From: JAJCYL01 sp965206015
GTDB lineage: Bacteria; Bacteroidota; Bacteroidia; Cytophagales; Cyclobacteriaceae
Direction: 5' to 3'
NCBI GenBank assembly: GCA_965206015.1
Contig: CBDBIW010000004.1
Coordinates: 277,395 to 341,394 of the forward strand
Length of the DNA: 64,000 nucleotides
Of the stretch, positions 26,223 to 35,211 are shown piece after piece; positions within the stretch are counted from its first letter, which is position 1; every line of letters starts with the position of its first letter. Under the pieces are notes generated by a model. The model had not been told where the DNA came from. It saw only the letters and a program-made list of their open reading frames with translations, and made no database searches. A program made the position numbers and the translations under genes.

Positions 26223-27923
26223 TTGTTTCTCATTGATAGACAACTAATTAAGCTACATTACTTTCACTTAAGTTGTCTTGACCCTAAAATAATAAACACA
26301 CCAAAAGGTGAATTGGTTTTTGATCTGGGTCAAAACATTGTGGGTTGGGCCAGAATGAAAGTAAAAGGAAACCAAGGGGATAAGGTCACCCTCAAGTTTA
26401 CTGAAGTACTTGATAAAGAGGGCAACTTTTTCACCAGGAACCTTCGTGCTGCAGAAGCTACAGATAGCTATATTCTCAAGGGAGGAGGGGAGGAAGTATT
26501 TGAGCCAGGTTTCACTTTTCATGGATTTAGGTTTATAAAAATCGAGGGCTACCCTGGTACTCCAACACTTGATCAGATTACAGGAGTTGTCATTCATTCT
26601 GATATGAAGCCAACAGGTACCTTCACCTGCTCGGATACCTTAGTCAATAAACTTCAACAAAATACCCAATGGGGTCAAAGGGATAATTTCCTTGATATTC
26701 CAACGGATTGCCCTCAACGCGACGAACGTGCCGGATGGACCGATGATCCCAGGTATTCAGCATGACTGCTGCTTTCAATTTCGACGTCGCATCCTTTTAT
26801 ACCAAATGGTTAAAAGATTTGGCCTTGGATCAACAACCGAATGGTGAAGTACCCAATGTAATTCCAGATATGATAAATAATGAGCGCGGTGGTACTACCG
26901 CATGGGGTGATGCAGCGGTAATTGTTCCCTGGACAGTCTATAGGTCTTATGGAGACAAACGCATCCTTGAGAAACAATATGAGAGCATGAAGGCATGGGT
27001 TGATTATGTGGACAATAATGCCGGAGAAGATAATCTATGGAATGATACTGATCATTGGCATTGGGGAGATTGGTTGGCTTATAACACCGATAGACCTGAT
27101 TATGCAGGATCTGTGACAGAAAAGGATTTAGTGGCTACTGCTTATTTTAATTATTCTGCAACAATTTTGAGCAAGGTTGCGGCCATTTTAGGCAAGTCAT
27201 CAGATGCATCCAAATATGCCCAACTGGCACAGAAAGTTAAAAACGCTTTCATTCAGGAGTACATAACGCTTAATGGGAGGCTTGTGTCACATACGCAGAC
27301 AGCGTGCTTTGGCCCTTTCCTTTGATTTGATACCGGAGGAATTGCGTCAAAAATCAGCTGATTATTTTGCCAATGATGTTGAGAAATTTGGACATCTGAC
27401 CACCGGTTTTGTCGGAACACCACTTCTCTGTACGACGCTCTCATCCATAGACCGAGACGATCTGGCATTTATGCTACTTAATCGAAAAGAATATCCGTCG
27501 TGGTTGTATCCGGTCACCCAGGGAGCCACTACTATTTGGGAGCGATGGGATACTCAGAAACCTGATGGAACCATCATAGACGGGATGAACAGCTTCAATC
27601 ACTACGCCTATGGGGCTATAGGTGAATGGCTGTACAATCATGTGGCAGGATTAAGCATCGATATCGATCAGCCTGGGTATAAGCATATCTTGTTTAATCC
27701 ACACCCTGGTGGCGGGTTAACAAATGCTACAGCAGAATTAAATACCCTATATGGCATAACTAAATCTGCCTGGAAAATAGAAGGAGATCAATTTATCTAT
27801 GAGGTTATGGTACCTGCGAATACAACCGCAACAGTTACCCTGCCCCATTCAAAGGAAGTAAAAGAATTGGGATCAGGTAAATATAGTTTTAGTGAGACTA
27901 TTAGTGCTGCAATTAAGAAATAA
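26223..27923 (+). pseudogene. GH78 alpha-L-rhamnosidase, N-truncated and twice frameshifted
   Basis: Three frames together give rhamnosidase order: ELVFDLGQNIVGWARMKVKG and TFHGFRFIKIEGY (beta domain), DIPTDCPQRDERAGWTDD, then after a one-base loss near 26750 FSMTAAFNFDVASFY and WGDAAVIVPWTVYRSYGD and HWHWGDWLAY (the acid residues of GH78), then after an indel near 27310 LALSFDLIPEELR, GFVGTPLL, QGATTIWERWD and FNHYAYGAIGEWLY. The N-terminal domains and signal peptide are missing. The family releases terminal L-rhamnose from polysaccharides. It neighbours enzymes that fit rhamnose breakdown. Confidence 0.85.
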
Positions 27924-27964
27924 GGACTACTTACAGCCCATGATTTAATCACCGGTCATTGCAG

Positions 27965-28825
27965 TTAGGATTTCCGGTAGGATTTTACCTCTTGCCTGGC
28001 CTTATCCAAACCAGTTATTCCCAGCTCCACCACGTCTCCATCCTTAAGGTATTCTGGTGGGTCCAAACCCAGACCCACCCCAGACGGCGTACCGGTTGAT
28101 ATAATATCTCCCGGCAGCAAAGACATGAACTGACTGATATAACTAACCAAATAGGGGACCTTAAATACCAGGTCCGATGTGTTAGAGGATTGCTTCATTT
28201 GTCCATTTACCTTCAGCCATAGATCCAGGGTGTGTGGGTCAGTTATTTCATCAGTGGTCACTAACCAGGGGCCAAGAGGCGCAAAAGTATCACAGCCCTT
28301 GCCTTTTAGCCATTGCCCTTCTCGCTCCAATTGGAATTCCCTTTCACTCAAGTCATTGTGTAAAAGATAACCTGCTACATAGTCCATAGCTTTCTCTTCA
28401 TCTACATAAGAAGCCTTCTTTCCAATAATCACTGCTAATTCAACTTCCCAATCGGTTTTCTTGCTTCCTTTTGGAATAGTTACTTCATCATTTGCTCCCA
28501 CAATGGAAGATGTTGATTTATAAAACAATACCGGCTCTGATGGGAGACTCATCCCACTCTCCTTAGCATGTTGAGAATAATTAAGACCAACACAAATTAT
28601 CTTGGACGGTCTTTTGACCGGAGGGCCAATTCTTACATCTGATGCCACAATCGGACATTCATGCTCATTTTCTCTCAACCAATTCCTAAGTCTTGAAATA
28701 CCATCTGAATCAAAAAAATCAAGATCATAATCTTCTCCAAAGGCCTTTGTGTCTTTAATATTTCCCTTTTTATCAACTATTCCCGGAAGCTCTTTTTCTA
28801 CTTCCCCAAAGCGAATCAATTTCAT
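27965..28825 (-). CDS. Fumarylacetoacetate hydrolase-family protein; possible 2,4-diketo-3-deoxy-rhamnonate/fuconate hydrolase
   Basis: 286 residues. PSKIICVGLNYSQHAKESG near residue 72, SSIVGANDEVTIP, the metal-binding EVELAVIIGKKA (Glu ligands), and LLPGDIISTGTPSGVGLGL near 240 are the FAH catalytic core. Family members cleave C-C bonds in diketo acids. Proximity to an SDR fragment (downstream of nothing intact) and a rhamnosidase suggests the last step of non-phosphorylated L-rhamnose or L-fucose oxidation; this specificity is inference. It is intact while its neighbours are broken. Confidence 0.85.
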   Translation of the reverse strand: MKLIRFGEVEKELPGIVDKKGNIKDTKAFGEDYDLDFFDSDGISRLRNWLRENEHECPIVASDVRIGPPVKRPSKIICVGLNYSQHAKESGMSLPSEPVLFYKSTSSIVGANDEVTIPKGSKKTDWEVELAVIIGKKASYVDEEKAMDYVAGYLLHNDLSEREFQLEREGQWLKGKGCDTFAPLGPWLVTTDEITDPHTLDLWLKVNGQMKQSSNTSDLVFKVPYLVSYISQFMSLLPGDIISTGTPSGVGLGLDPPEYLKDGDVVELGITGLDKARQEVKSYRKS

Positions 28826-28836
28826 CTTTTAACAAT

Positions 28837-29079
28837 CTAATTATTCAATTTTATAAAGCCTCCGTCAATCGGATAATCGATACCTGTAGTAAATGACGCC
28901 TCATCCGAACAGAGGTACAATGCCAAATTTGCAATTTCAATTGGATCAGCCATCCGACCAATCGGTTGAGATTCGGACAGTTTCTTAAACATTTCCTCCT
29001 CTTGTCCAGGGTAGTTTTTACTGATAAATCCATCTACAAATGGGGTGTGCACCCTGGCTGGGGAAATACTATTACACCC
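28837..29079 (-). pseudogene. SDR dehydrogenase, C-terminal fragment cut by IS982
   Basis: NSISPARVHTPFVDGFISK, IGRMADPIEIANLALYLCS and TTGIDYPIDGGF are the C-terminal third of a short-chain dehydrogenase of the L-fucose/L-rhamnose dehydrogenase type. The Rossmann motif and catalytic S-Y-K are gone: sequence changes to IS982 end at about 29080. It ends 11 bp before the FAH-family start, so the two were an operon. Confidence 0.8.
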
Positions 29080-30050
29080 GTTGTGCATTTTAAATAATGC
29101 TGATTTTAATATTATTAATATTTCTACCAAAGATAAATTTATTGATATATTGAATAGTTGTCAGGGCCGTTATATTCGATAGTATTCTGGTTTTAAAGCC
29201 TTCAAAAGTTTTAGCCTAATTGCGTCTTATCATAAACTGATCACAAAGTTGAGAAAATAAAGTTTCTATACGTTTTCTGGATTTTCTAAAGATATCGGGT
29301 TGTCTTTTATAATCAATTTGATTTTTTCGCATCGGTGTATTGCGTTTTATCTTACAGCTTTCAAATAGGTTAAGTTGAATTTCTGCTGATAAATAACCTC
29401 TATCTCCAATTATGGTACACTCTTTTAATTGTTGTTCAATGTCTTTTAAATAATTCACCTCATGTACAGATGCTGGGCTTAAATCAATACTTTGAAAAAC
29501 ACCACTAACAGAACATACTGCATGTAATTTATAACCGTAATAGTTTACACCTTGTGAAGCACAATAGCCTTTATCTGGAAAGCTATAATGCCGCTCTTTA
29601 CATATCTTAGAACGACTGCTTCTGCTTAATTTACAAACTTCTAAAGGCATACTATCTACAATAAAGTAATCTTCAAATTCATTAAAACAAGAGGCTAATT
29701 TTGACCTAATCTCATCAATATGATTTAACAGTCTTCTTCCTCTTCGGTTGTAAAGAGAACGCTCAATCTTTGATGAAATAGATTCTGGAAGTAAACGAAA
29801 TAAATTGTTCTCACTATCAAAACCCATATATTCTGCTGTGAGACTTAAGCTTACCAACTCTAAATCACTCAACATAGGCTGTCGTCTTTGATAGCTTAAC
29901 AAGTTTTCTTTTGATATTTTTCTCAATACTTCCAATATTCTTTGGTAATTTGCATTTAAGTTGTTCATTGTTAATGTTTTGTGGTTAAAACAATTTACTG
30001 ATTATCAGTAAGATGAACAACTTTTTTATTTTAAATCATAATGCACAACG
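29080..30050 (-). mobile_element. IS982-family insertion sequence
   Basis: About 971 bp, normal for IS982. Ends share GTTGTGCATT in opposite orientation (near 29080 and, complemented, up to 30050), followed by AT-rich inner sequence. It interrupts the SDR gene on the left. The SDR N-terminus is not found on the right, so a deletion accompanied or followed insertion. Confidence 0.7.
29090..29968 (-). pseudogene. IS982 transposase with internal stop
   Basis: ATG 29968 gives 250 residues of IS982 DDE transposase (VDSMPLEVCK near 105, DKGYCASQGVNYYGYKLHAV, GDRGYL near 190, KRIETLFSQLCDQFMIRRN), then TAG at 29216-29218. The same frame continues after the stop with AKTFEGFKTRI and LTTIQYINKF to a stop at 29090, which is the normal IS982 C-terminus. 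A single Tyr-to-stop change is the likely lesion. Confidence 0.8.
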
Positions 30051-30068
30051 CAATGTCGTTTAGTTAAG

Positions 30069-31245
30069 CTATAAGGGCTTGTAATTCATGTGCAATTGCC
30101 TTTTAGGTTTCTTTTTACGTTCAAATTTTCTTTCTGGCCTTACTATTTCGATGGTTTTACCAGCAATTCTATCAAATGCTTCAATGGCTTTTTGTGTGGT
30201 CTGTCTGAGTAGCAACCCACAAGTTATTTCCCTTGTCATCGCTAAAGCACTGGTTCGGTTGATCTTATAGGAATTCCTGGTTTTGCCCTGCTGATCCTCT
30301 TTTCTTACCCTTTCTTCAATTGGAAAAGCCAATACTGCACATCAACTCATCATAAATACTTTGGCAAAAAAGTCTTGTTTTACCGCCCTGGCAGTTTTTC
30401 CTGAAAAGTTCTCTACTTCAATGCGGGCTTTGAAAAGTTTGTATCCCTTCTTCAACGTTCCCACGCAAATGGTACAGTTCACTCAGATCCTCATAGCTAT
30501 ACTTTTCTGCATCCATTAGAGAAGTGCACAACACTTTCTTTTCTCCATTTTCCAATTCAATACACACCAGACGGCATTTAATTTCTGTATTGATAATATC
30601 GGGATATTCCTTTAACAACTCTCGATCTTTGGCAGGGAGTTGGAAACCAACAATACGTTCTTTTTCTCCACTCTCTGTGAATTCTTTCAGCTCTAACCAC
30701 CAGTCCTGCTTCATACGCATACAGTAGTCAATGCCCCTGGCTTGCAGAAAAAACAAAAGGAATATGCCTGGGCAGCCCCTGTCCGGAAGTAACAAGTCCC
30801 CTTTTTTAACTTTTGACAAGTGTTGGTAAAGTAATTCTCTTTCGCTGGAAGCGTAAGGAGCGATCTGTGCATCCAAGGTGATTAAATTGAGGGGATCGTA
30901 TAAAAAGGAACCCATCGCTAAAGACCGTTTGCTATCGGCATCAGGACCAAATTCATGCTCCCCAAATTCCTCTACTACGCTTTGGTGGTGGGGCAATTGC
31001 AACCGGGTACCATCTGCCGATAATAAACGTATTCCTTTCCATACTAAATAGGTGCTTCATCATAGAATGTCTTATTTACATTTTCCTGTTACTTCCTTGT
31101 AAAACACATCAATTTCACGTTGTAATGAACTTCTAACCCCTTTGGTTAATAGCGTAATCAAATGCCTGAACGATAGATAGTTTGCGCTTACGGGTAAATA
31201 CCCCTTCCCGGCCGTCCTTTGAACGGCTGCAATATTGTTGATCAT
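30069..31245 (-). pseudogene. IS4-family transposase relic, several frameshifts
   Basis: Read right to left, pieces of one DDE transposase occur in different frames: an N-terminal segment from ATG 31245 (YLPVSANYLSFRHLITLLTK), then LSADGTRLQLPHHQ, FGPDADSKRSLAMGSFLYD, LLLPDRGCPG and DLSELYHLRGNVEEG (the Y-(2)-R-(3)-E region with the usual Trp changed), and finally AFPIEERVRKE to 30069. No complete reading frame remains. The element ends are not clear to me. Confidence 0.75.
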
Positions 31246-31413
31246 CTATTCAATCGTTTATGTTTTCAATGGTATTTCCTCTAAAATCAGGAAGTGTAAT
31301 ACCCCCCCTTTATACCCTTAAATATAACATATAACCGATAAATAATCCTTAACTAAACAGCATTGAATTGTAAAGACTGAAAACTGAGAAAGCTAAACAC
31401 AAAGTGAAAGATT

Positions 31414-31664
31414 TAAATCGTCACATTCGGAATGTCAAAAATTCTCATTCTGAATGTGACGTTCTGAATGAGAATACTGGCTCGGGAATAGCACAATCAG
31501 AAGATAGCTGAAAATCGGACAACCCGGCAATAGTACAAATTCTGTTTTTACCCGGACAGCCTCAACTGCCCTTCTTTGGGGTTACATCTCATAATTAGTG
31601 GTCAGTACCTTTAACTCTCCCGTAGAGGTATGGCCTCAGTGGGTGGAGAGTTGTGAATAACACT
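31414..31664. repeat. Noncoding repeat block, copy A
   Basis: About 250 bp closely match a second locus at 60722-60930 plus 61776-61822. It contains a hairpin (ATTCTCATTCTGAA at 31441-31454 with its complement at 31462-31475, one mismatch) and a second inverted pair AACTCTCC/GGAGAGTT around 31613-31653. Unlike copy B it has no methylase gene in the middle. No gene is visible in 31246-31710. Confidence 0.85.
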
Positions 31665-31680
31665 TTTCGTCGGATTGGGT

Positions 31681-31697
31681 GAAACCTTGAAGGTTTC
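31681..31697. terminator. Weak hairpin downstream of the DUF4412 gene
   Basis: GAAACCTTGAAGGTTTC forms a 7-bp stem with a 3-nt loop just beyond the stop of the minus-strand DUF4412 gene. There is no good U-tract, so a terminator role is only possible. Confidence 0.3.
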
Positions 31698-31710
31698 CTC
31701 TTCAATGCTA

Positions 31711-32520
31711 TTAGCGCATTTTCGGCATTTCCATTTGCTTGCGCATGTACCCTTTGGGTGTAGCAAACTTCTCAGAACTTATAGATCCTTTAGTTATACT
31801 TTCCATGATGTTTTCTCCTGCCAATGCACCATTCTTATAAGTCACTGACCTTACCGGAATTCCCCTGTCGAATGCTGGATTTTCATCCAGATTAGATGCC
31901 AAACCTGCCACAGAAGGCCCCATTGGTAAAACCCCGGCAAATTCTCCGATAATTTCACCGAACACACGCCTCATGGCATCAAAGCTTTTGAAATCGTCCT
32001 TCTGCACTCCCAAATTGGAATATGAGGCCAGGAACATATCAGCAATTTTGTTATCTCCCTGGGCAGCTTCGTACTTGTCAACTGACCAATTTTTGACTTT
32101 GACATTGCTATCGGTCTTGCTAAATGTAGTTTCCACTTCTTCACCTCCGAGTAGCGAACCAAATTGTTTCTTTAACTTCTCCTGTTGAGAAGGTGGCAGG
32201 TTACCCATAAATGCCTTCATCATTGGGATCATTTGCCTTAACTGACCAATAAACTGCTGTAATTCGGCCTCGGTTACCTGGTAAAATTCCTTCTTGGCAT
32301 GGTCGATAAAAATGAATTCCTTTTTTGAGGAGTCGAAAATCAATGCATTATTATCGTCCTTGAATTGATTCTCGATTAAAAGTTTTTCAGAGGTGAAATA
32401 GAAATTGGTGGTTCCGGCGTCATTTTTCTGACTATCCAGGTTTTTACTTTTCAACGTTACGTCACTGGCATGCGAAGCCACTGAAATACTTAATGCTGCT
32501 ACTATGCTTAATAAGTTCAT
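31711..32520 (-). CDS. Periplasmic DUF4412-like protein
   Basis: Starting at Met 32520 gives 269 residues with a short signal peptide (cleavage near ASHA). The body shows the DUF4412-type beta pattern (FYFTSEKLLIEN, ALIFDSSKKEFIFIDHAKKEF), a Met/Pro/Gln-rich helix near 100-125, and FDRGIPVRSVTYKNG near 225, as in lipoprotein-carrier-like outer-membrane-associated folds. The function is unknown. It lies 46 bp downstream of the next lipoprotein gene on the same strand. Confidence 0.7.
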   Translation of the reverse strand: MNLLSIVAALSISVASHASDVTLKSKNLDSQKNDAGTTNFYFTSEKLLIENQFKDDNNALIFDSSKKEFIFIDHAKKEFYQVTEAELQQFIGQLRQMIPMMKAFMGNLPPSQQEKLKKQFGSLLGGEEVETTFSKTDSNVKVKNWSVDKYEAAQGDNKIADMFLASYSNLGVQKDDFKSFDAMRRVFGEIIGEFAGVLPMGPSVAGLASNLDENPAFDRGIPVRSVTYKNGALAGENIMESITKGSISSEKFATPKGYMRKQMEMPKMR

Positions 32521-32566
32521 ATCAAATTGTTTTAAAATCACTTTTCATTACCAAAATCAGACCAAA

Positions 32567-33364
32567 CTATATGCCCATAGGCGAAAAGTCAGTGAAGAAT
32601 GTTTCAGGAAATGATTCATGTACCTGAATTTCAGTAAGTTGACGTTCGCCACGATTACCTGAAAGTTTGATATTGCCAAAATCCCTGTATTCTTTCCAAG
32701 GCATTACAAAATTCGGTTCATCTTGTGTGGCTTCTTTGTAGTAAGCCCATTGAGTAATCAATTTCGTTTCTATATCTACCCATACCTGATAATAGTTTTG
32801 AGGAGTGACTCCCACACCTTCAAAATTGAGGTCGAGAAGATAGGCTTCTCTTCCGTCCATAGTAGAGTCCTCATCAATGAATTTCAGAGTGACACCGCTA
32901 TCTTTTAATTTGTATGGCATCACAAGCCAGTAAGAATCATTTATCCACGCCCCTTTTGCTCTTTTCAAATATTTCTGAAGTGAGTCCGTGTCGGTCATTT
33001 CAACGCCATCTTTCATAATTCTTCCGTCTCCCGTATTGATGTTCACTATAGCTTCCAAATCAGTCTTTAAATATTTGATACGTACATTTCCACTCCATTT
33101 ATCCCAATATAACTTTCTTGCATCAAAGAAATTCCAACTGAGGCATCTGGTATTGTCCCAGTTATTTCTACCTCCTAATGCGTTCATCACGTCATCAGCA
33201 ATTTTAATGGCCACCGGATCCGAGTCTTTTAAATTAAAACCTTCGGCAGCGGGGTTTTCTACTAATGCTGTTTTAGTACTGGAGGTTGTGTCCACCTTTT
33301 CTTTATTTGACTGGCATGCAGTTATAGCCAATATTATTATCAGGTACGGGGTCAGTTTTTTCAT
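32567..33364 (-). CDS. Lipoprotein, probable DUF6503-type periplasmic protein
   Basis: 265 residues with a lipoprotein signal (lipobox ITAC at residue 17). WDKWSGNVRIKYL, KGAWINDSYWLVMPYKLKDSGVTL and YYQVWVDIETKLITQWAYY form a repeating beta-strand pattern as in LolA-like half-barrels. Similar Bacteroidota proteins are grouped as DUF6503; I am not certain of the number. It is probably outer-membrane anchored and co-transcribed with the DUF4412-like gene. Confidence 0.65.
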   Translation of the reverse strand: MKKLTPYLIIILAITACQSNKEKVDTTSSTKTALVENPAAEGFNLKDSDPVAIKIADDVMNALGGRNNWDNTRCLSWNFFDARKLYWDKWSGNVRIKYLKTDLEAIVNINTGDGRIMKDGVEMTDTDSLQKYLKRAKGAWINDSYWLVMPYKLKDSGVTLKFIDEDSTMDGREAYLLDLNFEGVGVTPQNYYQVWVDIETKLITQWAYYKEATQDEPNFVMPWKEYRDFGNIKLSGNRGERQLTEIQVHESFPETFFTDFSPMGI

Positions 33365-33397
33365 GATATTTTAATTATTGAAAAATAAAGATAGTGA

Positions 33398-33429
33398 TAA
33401 TTCAATGTTCCACTAATTCAATGTTCCAC
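33398..33429. repeat. 16-bp perfect tandem duplication
   Basis: TAATTCAATGTTCCAC is repeated at 33398-33413 and 33414-33429, upstream of the lipoprotein gene. It lies in a 660-bp stretch (33365-34030) without a recognisable gene. Confidence 0.9.
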
Positions 33430-33544
33430 ATGACTATTCAAAGTCTCTCTACCAAGCATTGAACGCAAAAATGAATCATGTTACCTTTAGATATACTACT
33501 CCTTTGAATCACTTGAGTACATTGGTTTAACAGTCCAATACATA

Positions 33545-33817
33545 GTGTTTTTTAATGAGGTTTTTGATGGCGATCCTGAAGTAATTGAAGCCTATTTTGA
33601 TGCAGTAGATTGGATTTTAAGCAGTTCAGGGAAAGGAAGTGCATTGCGTGACATTCTAAAGCTGGAAGACCTTGCAGAAAGTACGTTGAGTAGATTATTT
33701 GAAAGTGTAGTCATAGTAATTGAGATGAGAATTGCCCTCCGATTTATTCTTACATCAATCATATTCATCAATAACGCTATCTCAGGCTCATTTGGCTACT
33801 GTTTTACGGAGCAATGA
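33545..33817 (+). CDS. Unrecognised short ORF, possibly a gene remnant
   Basis: A 90-codon frame. The first 55 residues look protein-like (EVFDGDPEVIEAYFDAVDWI, acidic and helical), while the rest is hydrophobic and irregular, as expected from out-of-frame reading. I recognise no family. It could be the N-terminal part of a decayed gene; there is no clear start signal. Confidence 0.2.
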   Translation: MFFNEVFDGDPEVIEAYFDAVDWILSSSGKGSALRDILKLEDLAESTLSRLFESVVIVIEMRIALRFILTSIIFINNAISGSFGYCFTEQ

Positions 33818-34004
33818 CTTACTTGATGATTCTCCCCGTGTTCGATAATATTAGTTAACTGGCTGAGAATTTTTTTGGAGAGGAGTTATGGTTTTGTGCG
33901 GGTCTCTCTTATCTGTTTTTTTTGAATCCATCAGGCTGGAGATAACTCAATTACAAAAGTTCGAAATACTTAGAAGCCGGATAACGAATCTTTTGTAAAG
34001 ATTC

Positions 34005-34032
34005 CAATATCAGCACCTCAATATCAGCACCT
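34005..34032. repeat. 14-bp perfect tandem duplication
   Basis: CAATATCAGCACCT is repeated at 34005-34018 and 34019-34032. The second copy overlaps the stop codon of the DUF6702 gene on the minus strand. Confidence 0.9.
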
Positions 34033-34537
34033 ATTTGATGAGGTCTTTTAACTTGAGTGTTCCGAAACTGTGGTCCTTAAACAGCTTAAGGCTTCTTACC
34101 TGATCTTCTTTGTTGAAGTGGACAAGATTAATTTGGTCATCGAATAGTTCCTGCATGACTTTATTGTCTATAGCCAGGGTTTCCAAATTGTCAAGATCAA
34201 TTATTTCAATAAAACACCACAATGCGTAACCCTCAATTTCGCTACCGAGATAATCAAATTCCACTTGAGCTCCATTTGCCCAAAATTTGAATTTGCTGTG
34301 TAGGTACTCCTCCACCAATTTGTCCACCTTCCCTTTTTGACCGGGTTTCGTTATGTCCAGGTCAGTATCGTATTTCTCCACCAGTGTGCTTTCAAGGTCA
34401 TCCAAAAACATTCGATAAGTAATTTCTAAAGACTTTGTACTTGAATTGTACTCCATTTCGCAAACACTGACATGAAATGGATGAAGAATACCGAATAAAT
34501 TCAGATGGCAGAGAGTCAATATTGCTAAATGGATCAT
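34031..34537 (-). CDS. DUF6702-like periplasmic protein
   Basis: 168 residues. HPFHVSVCEMEYNSSTKSLEITYRMFLDDLE near residue 18-50 is typical of the Bacteroidota family that sits next to hupE and an M1 peptidase. It has a hydrophobic N-terminus (signal or anchor) and alternating beta strands. Such proteins may bind metal through the early His residues, but no function is proven. It is divergent from hupE with 68 bp between starts. Confidence 0.75.
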   Translation of the reverse strand: MIHLAILTLCHLNLFGILHPFHVSVCEMEYNSSTKSLEITYRMFLDDLESTLVEKYDTDLDITKPGQKGKVDKLVEEYLHSKFKFWANGAQVEFDYLGSEIEGYALWCFIEIIDLDNLETLAIDNKVMQELFDDQINLVHFNKEDQVRSLKLFKDHSFGTLKLKDLIK

Positions 34538-34605
34538 CTAATGTGATTACTGGTTTTCAAAATTAAGACTAAATGGCAATTTTTGTGACTCATCAAATTT
34601 AACTC

Positions 34606-35184
34606 ATGTTGGAGTTCCAATTGTATTTTGGTTTAGGTACAGAACACATACTGGACATTAACGGCTATGATCATATCCTGTTTGTAGTGTCCCTCTGTGT
34701 GTTGTATACACTAGTTGATTGGAGGAAGGTTTTGATACTAGTGACCGCATTTACTATTGGTCACAGTATTACTCTGGCTTTGGCAACGCTACAAATTATC
34801 AGCTTCGATTCAGCACTTGTTGAATTCTTGATTCCCTTGACAATCCTGATAACAGCCACGTCCAATCTTTTTAAATTACCAGGAACTGACCATAAAATTC
34901 AATTAAATTATTTATTTGCAGCCTTTTTTGGTCTCATCCATGGAATGGGTTTTTCAAATTACCTGAGGAATTTAATTGGCAAAGATTCATCAATTGCAAC
35001 ACAATTGTTAGCCTTTAATCTCGGTATTGAGGCAGGTCAAATAATAATAGTTGGTGCATTCCTCATTATTTCAGCAATTTTCATTTCTCTTTTAGGTGTA
35101 AGCCGTAGAGATTGGAATATGACCGTGTCTTCGGCAATAGCTGGAGTCGCGATAACATTGATTTTAGAAAATAAATATTGGTAA
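34606..35184 (+). CDS. HupE/UreJ-family membrane protein
   Basis: 192 residues with about six hydrophobic helices. GTEHILDINGYDHILFVVSL and FTIGHSITLALATL and FFGLIHGMGFSNYL carry the conserved His and Asp residues of HupE/UreJ, proposed metal (nickel or other) permeases. Together with the DUF6702-like protein and the M1 peptidase it forms a cluster seen in many Bacteroidota. The transported metal here is unknown. Confidence 0.87.
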   Translation: MLEFQLYFGLGTEHILDINGYDHILFVVSLCVLYTLVDWRKVLILVTAFTIGHSITLALATLQIISFDSALVEFLIPLTILITATSNLFKLPGTDHKIQLNYLFAAFFGLIHGMGFSNYLRNLIGKDSSIATQLLAFNLGIEAGQIIIVGAFLIISAIFISLLGVSRRDWNMTVSSAIAGVAITLILENKYW

Positions 35185-35211
35185 TAACTTCGAACTCAAA
35201 AGTAAGTATTC

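Noticed and set aside
31414..31664. CRISPR or tandem array
   Set aside because: The block is a single-copy unit here, repeated only once more 29 kb away; no regular spacers.
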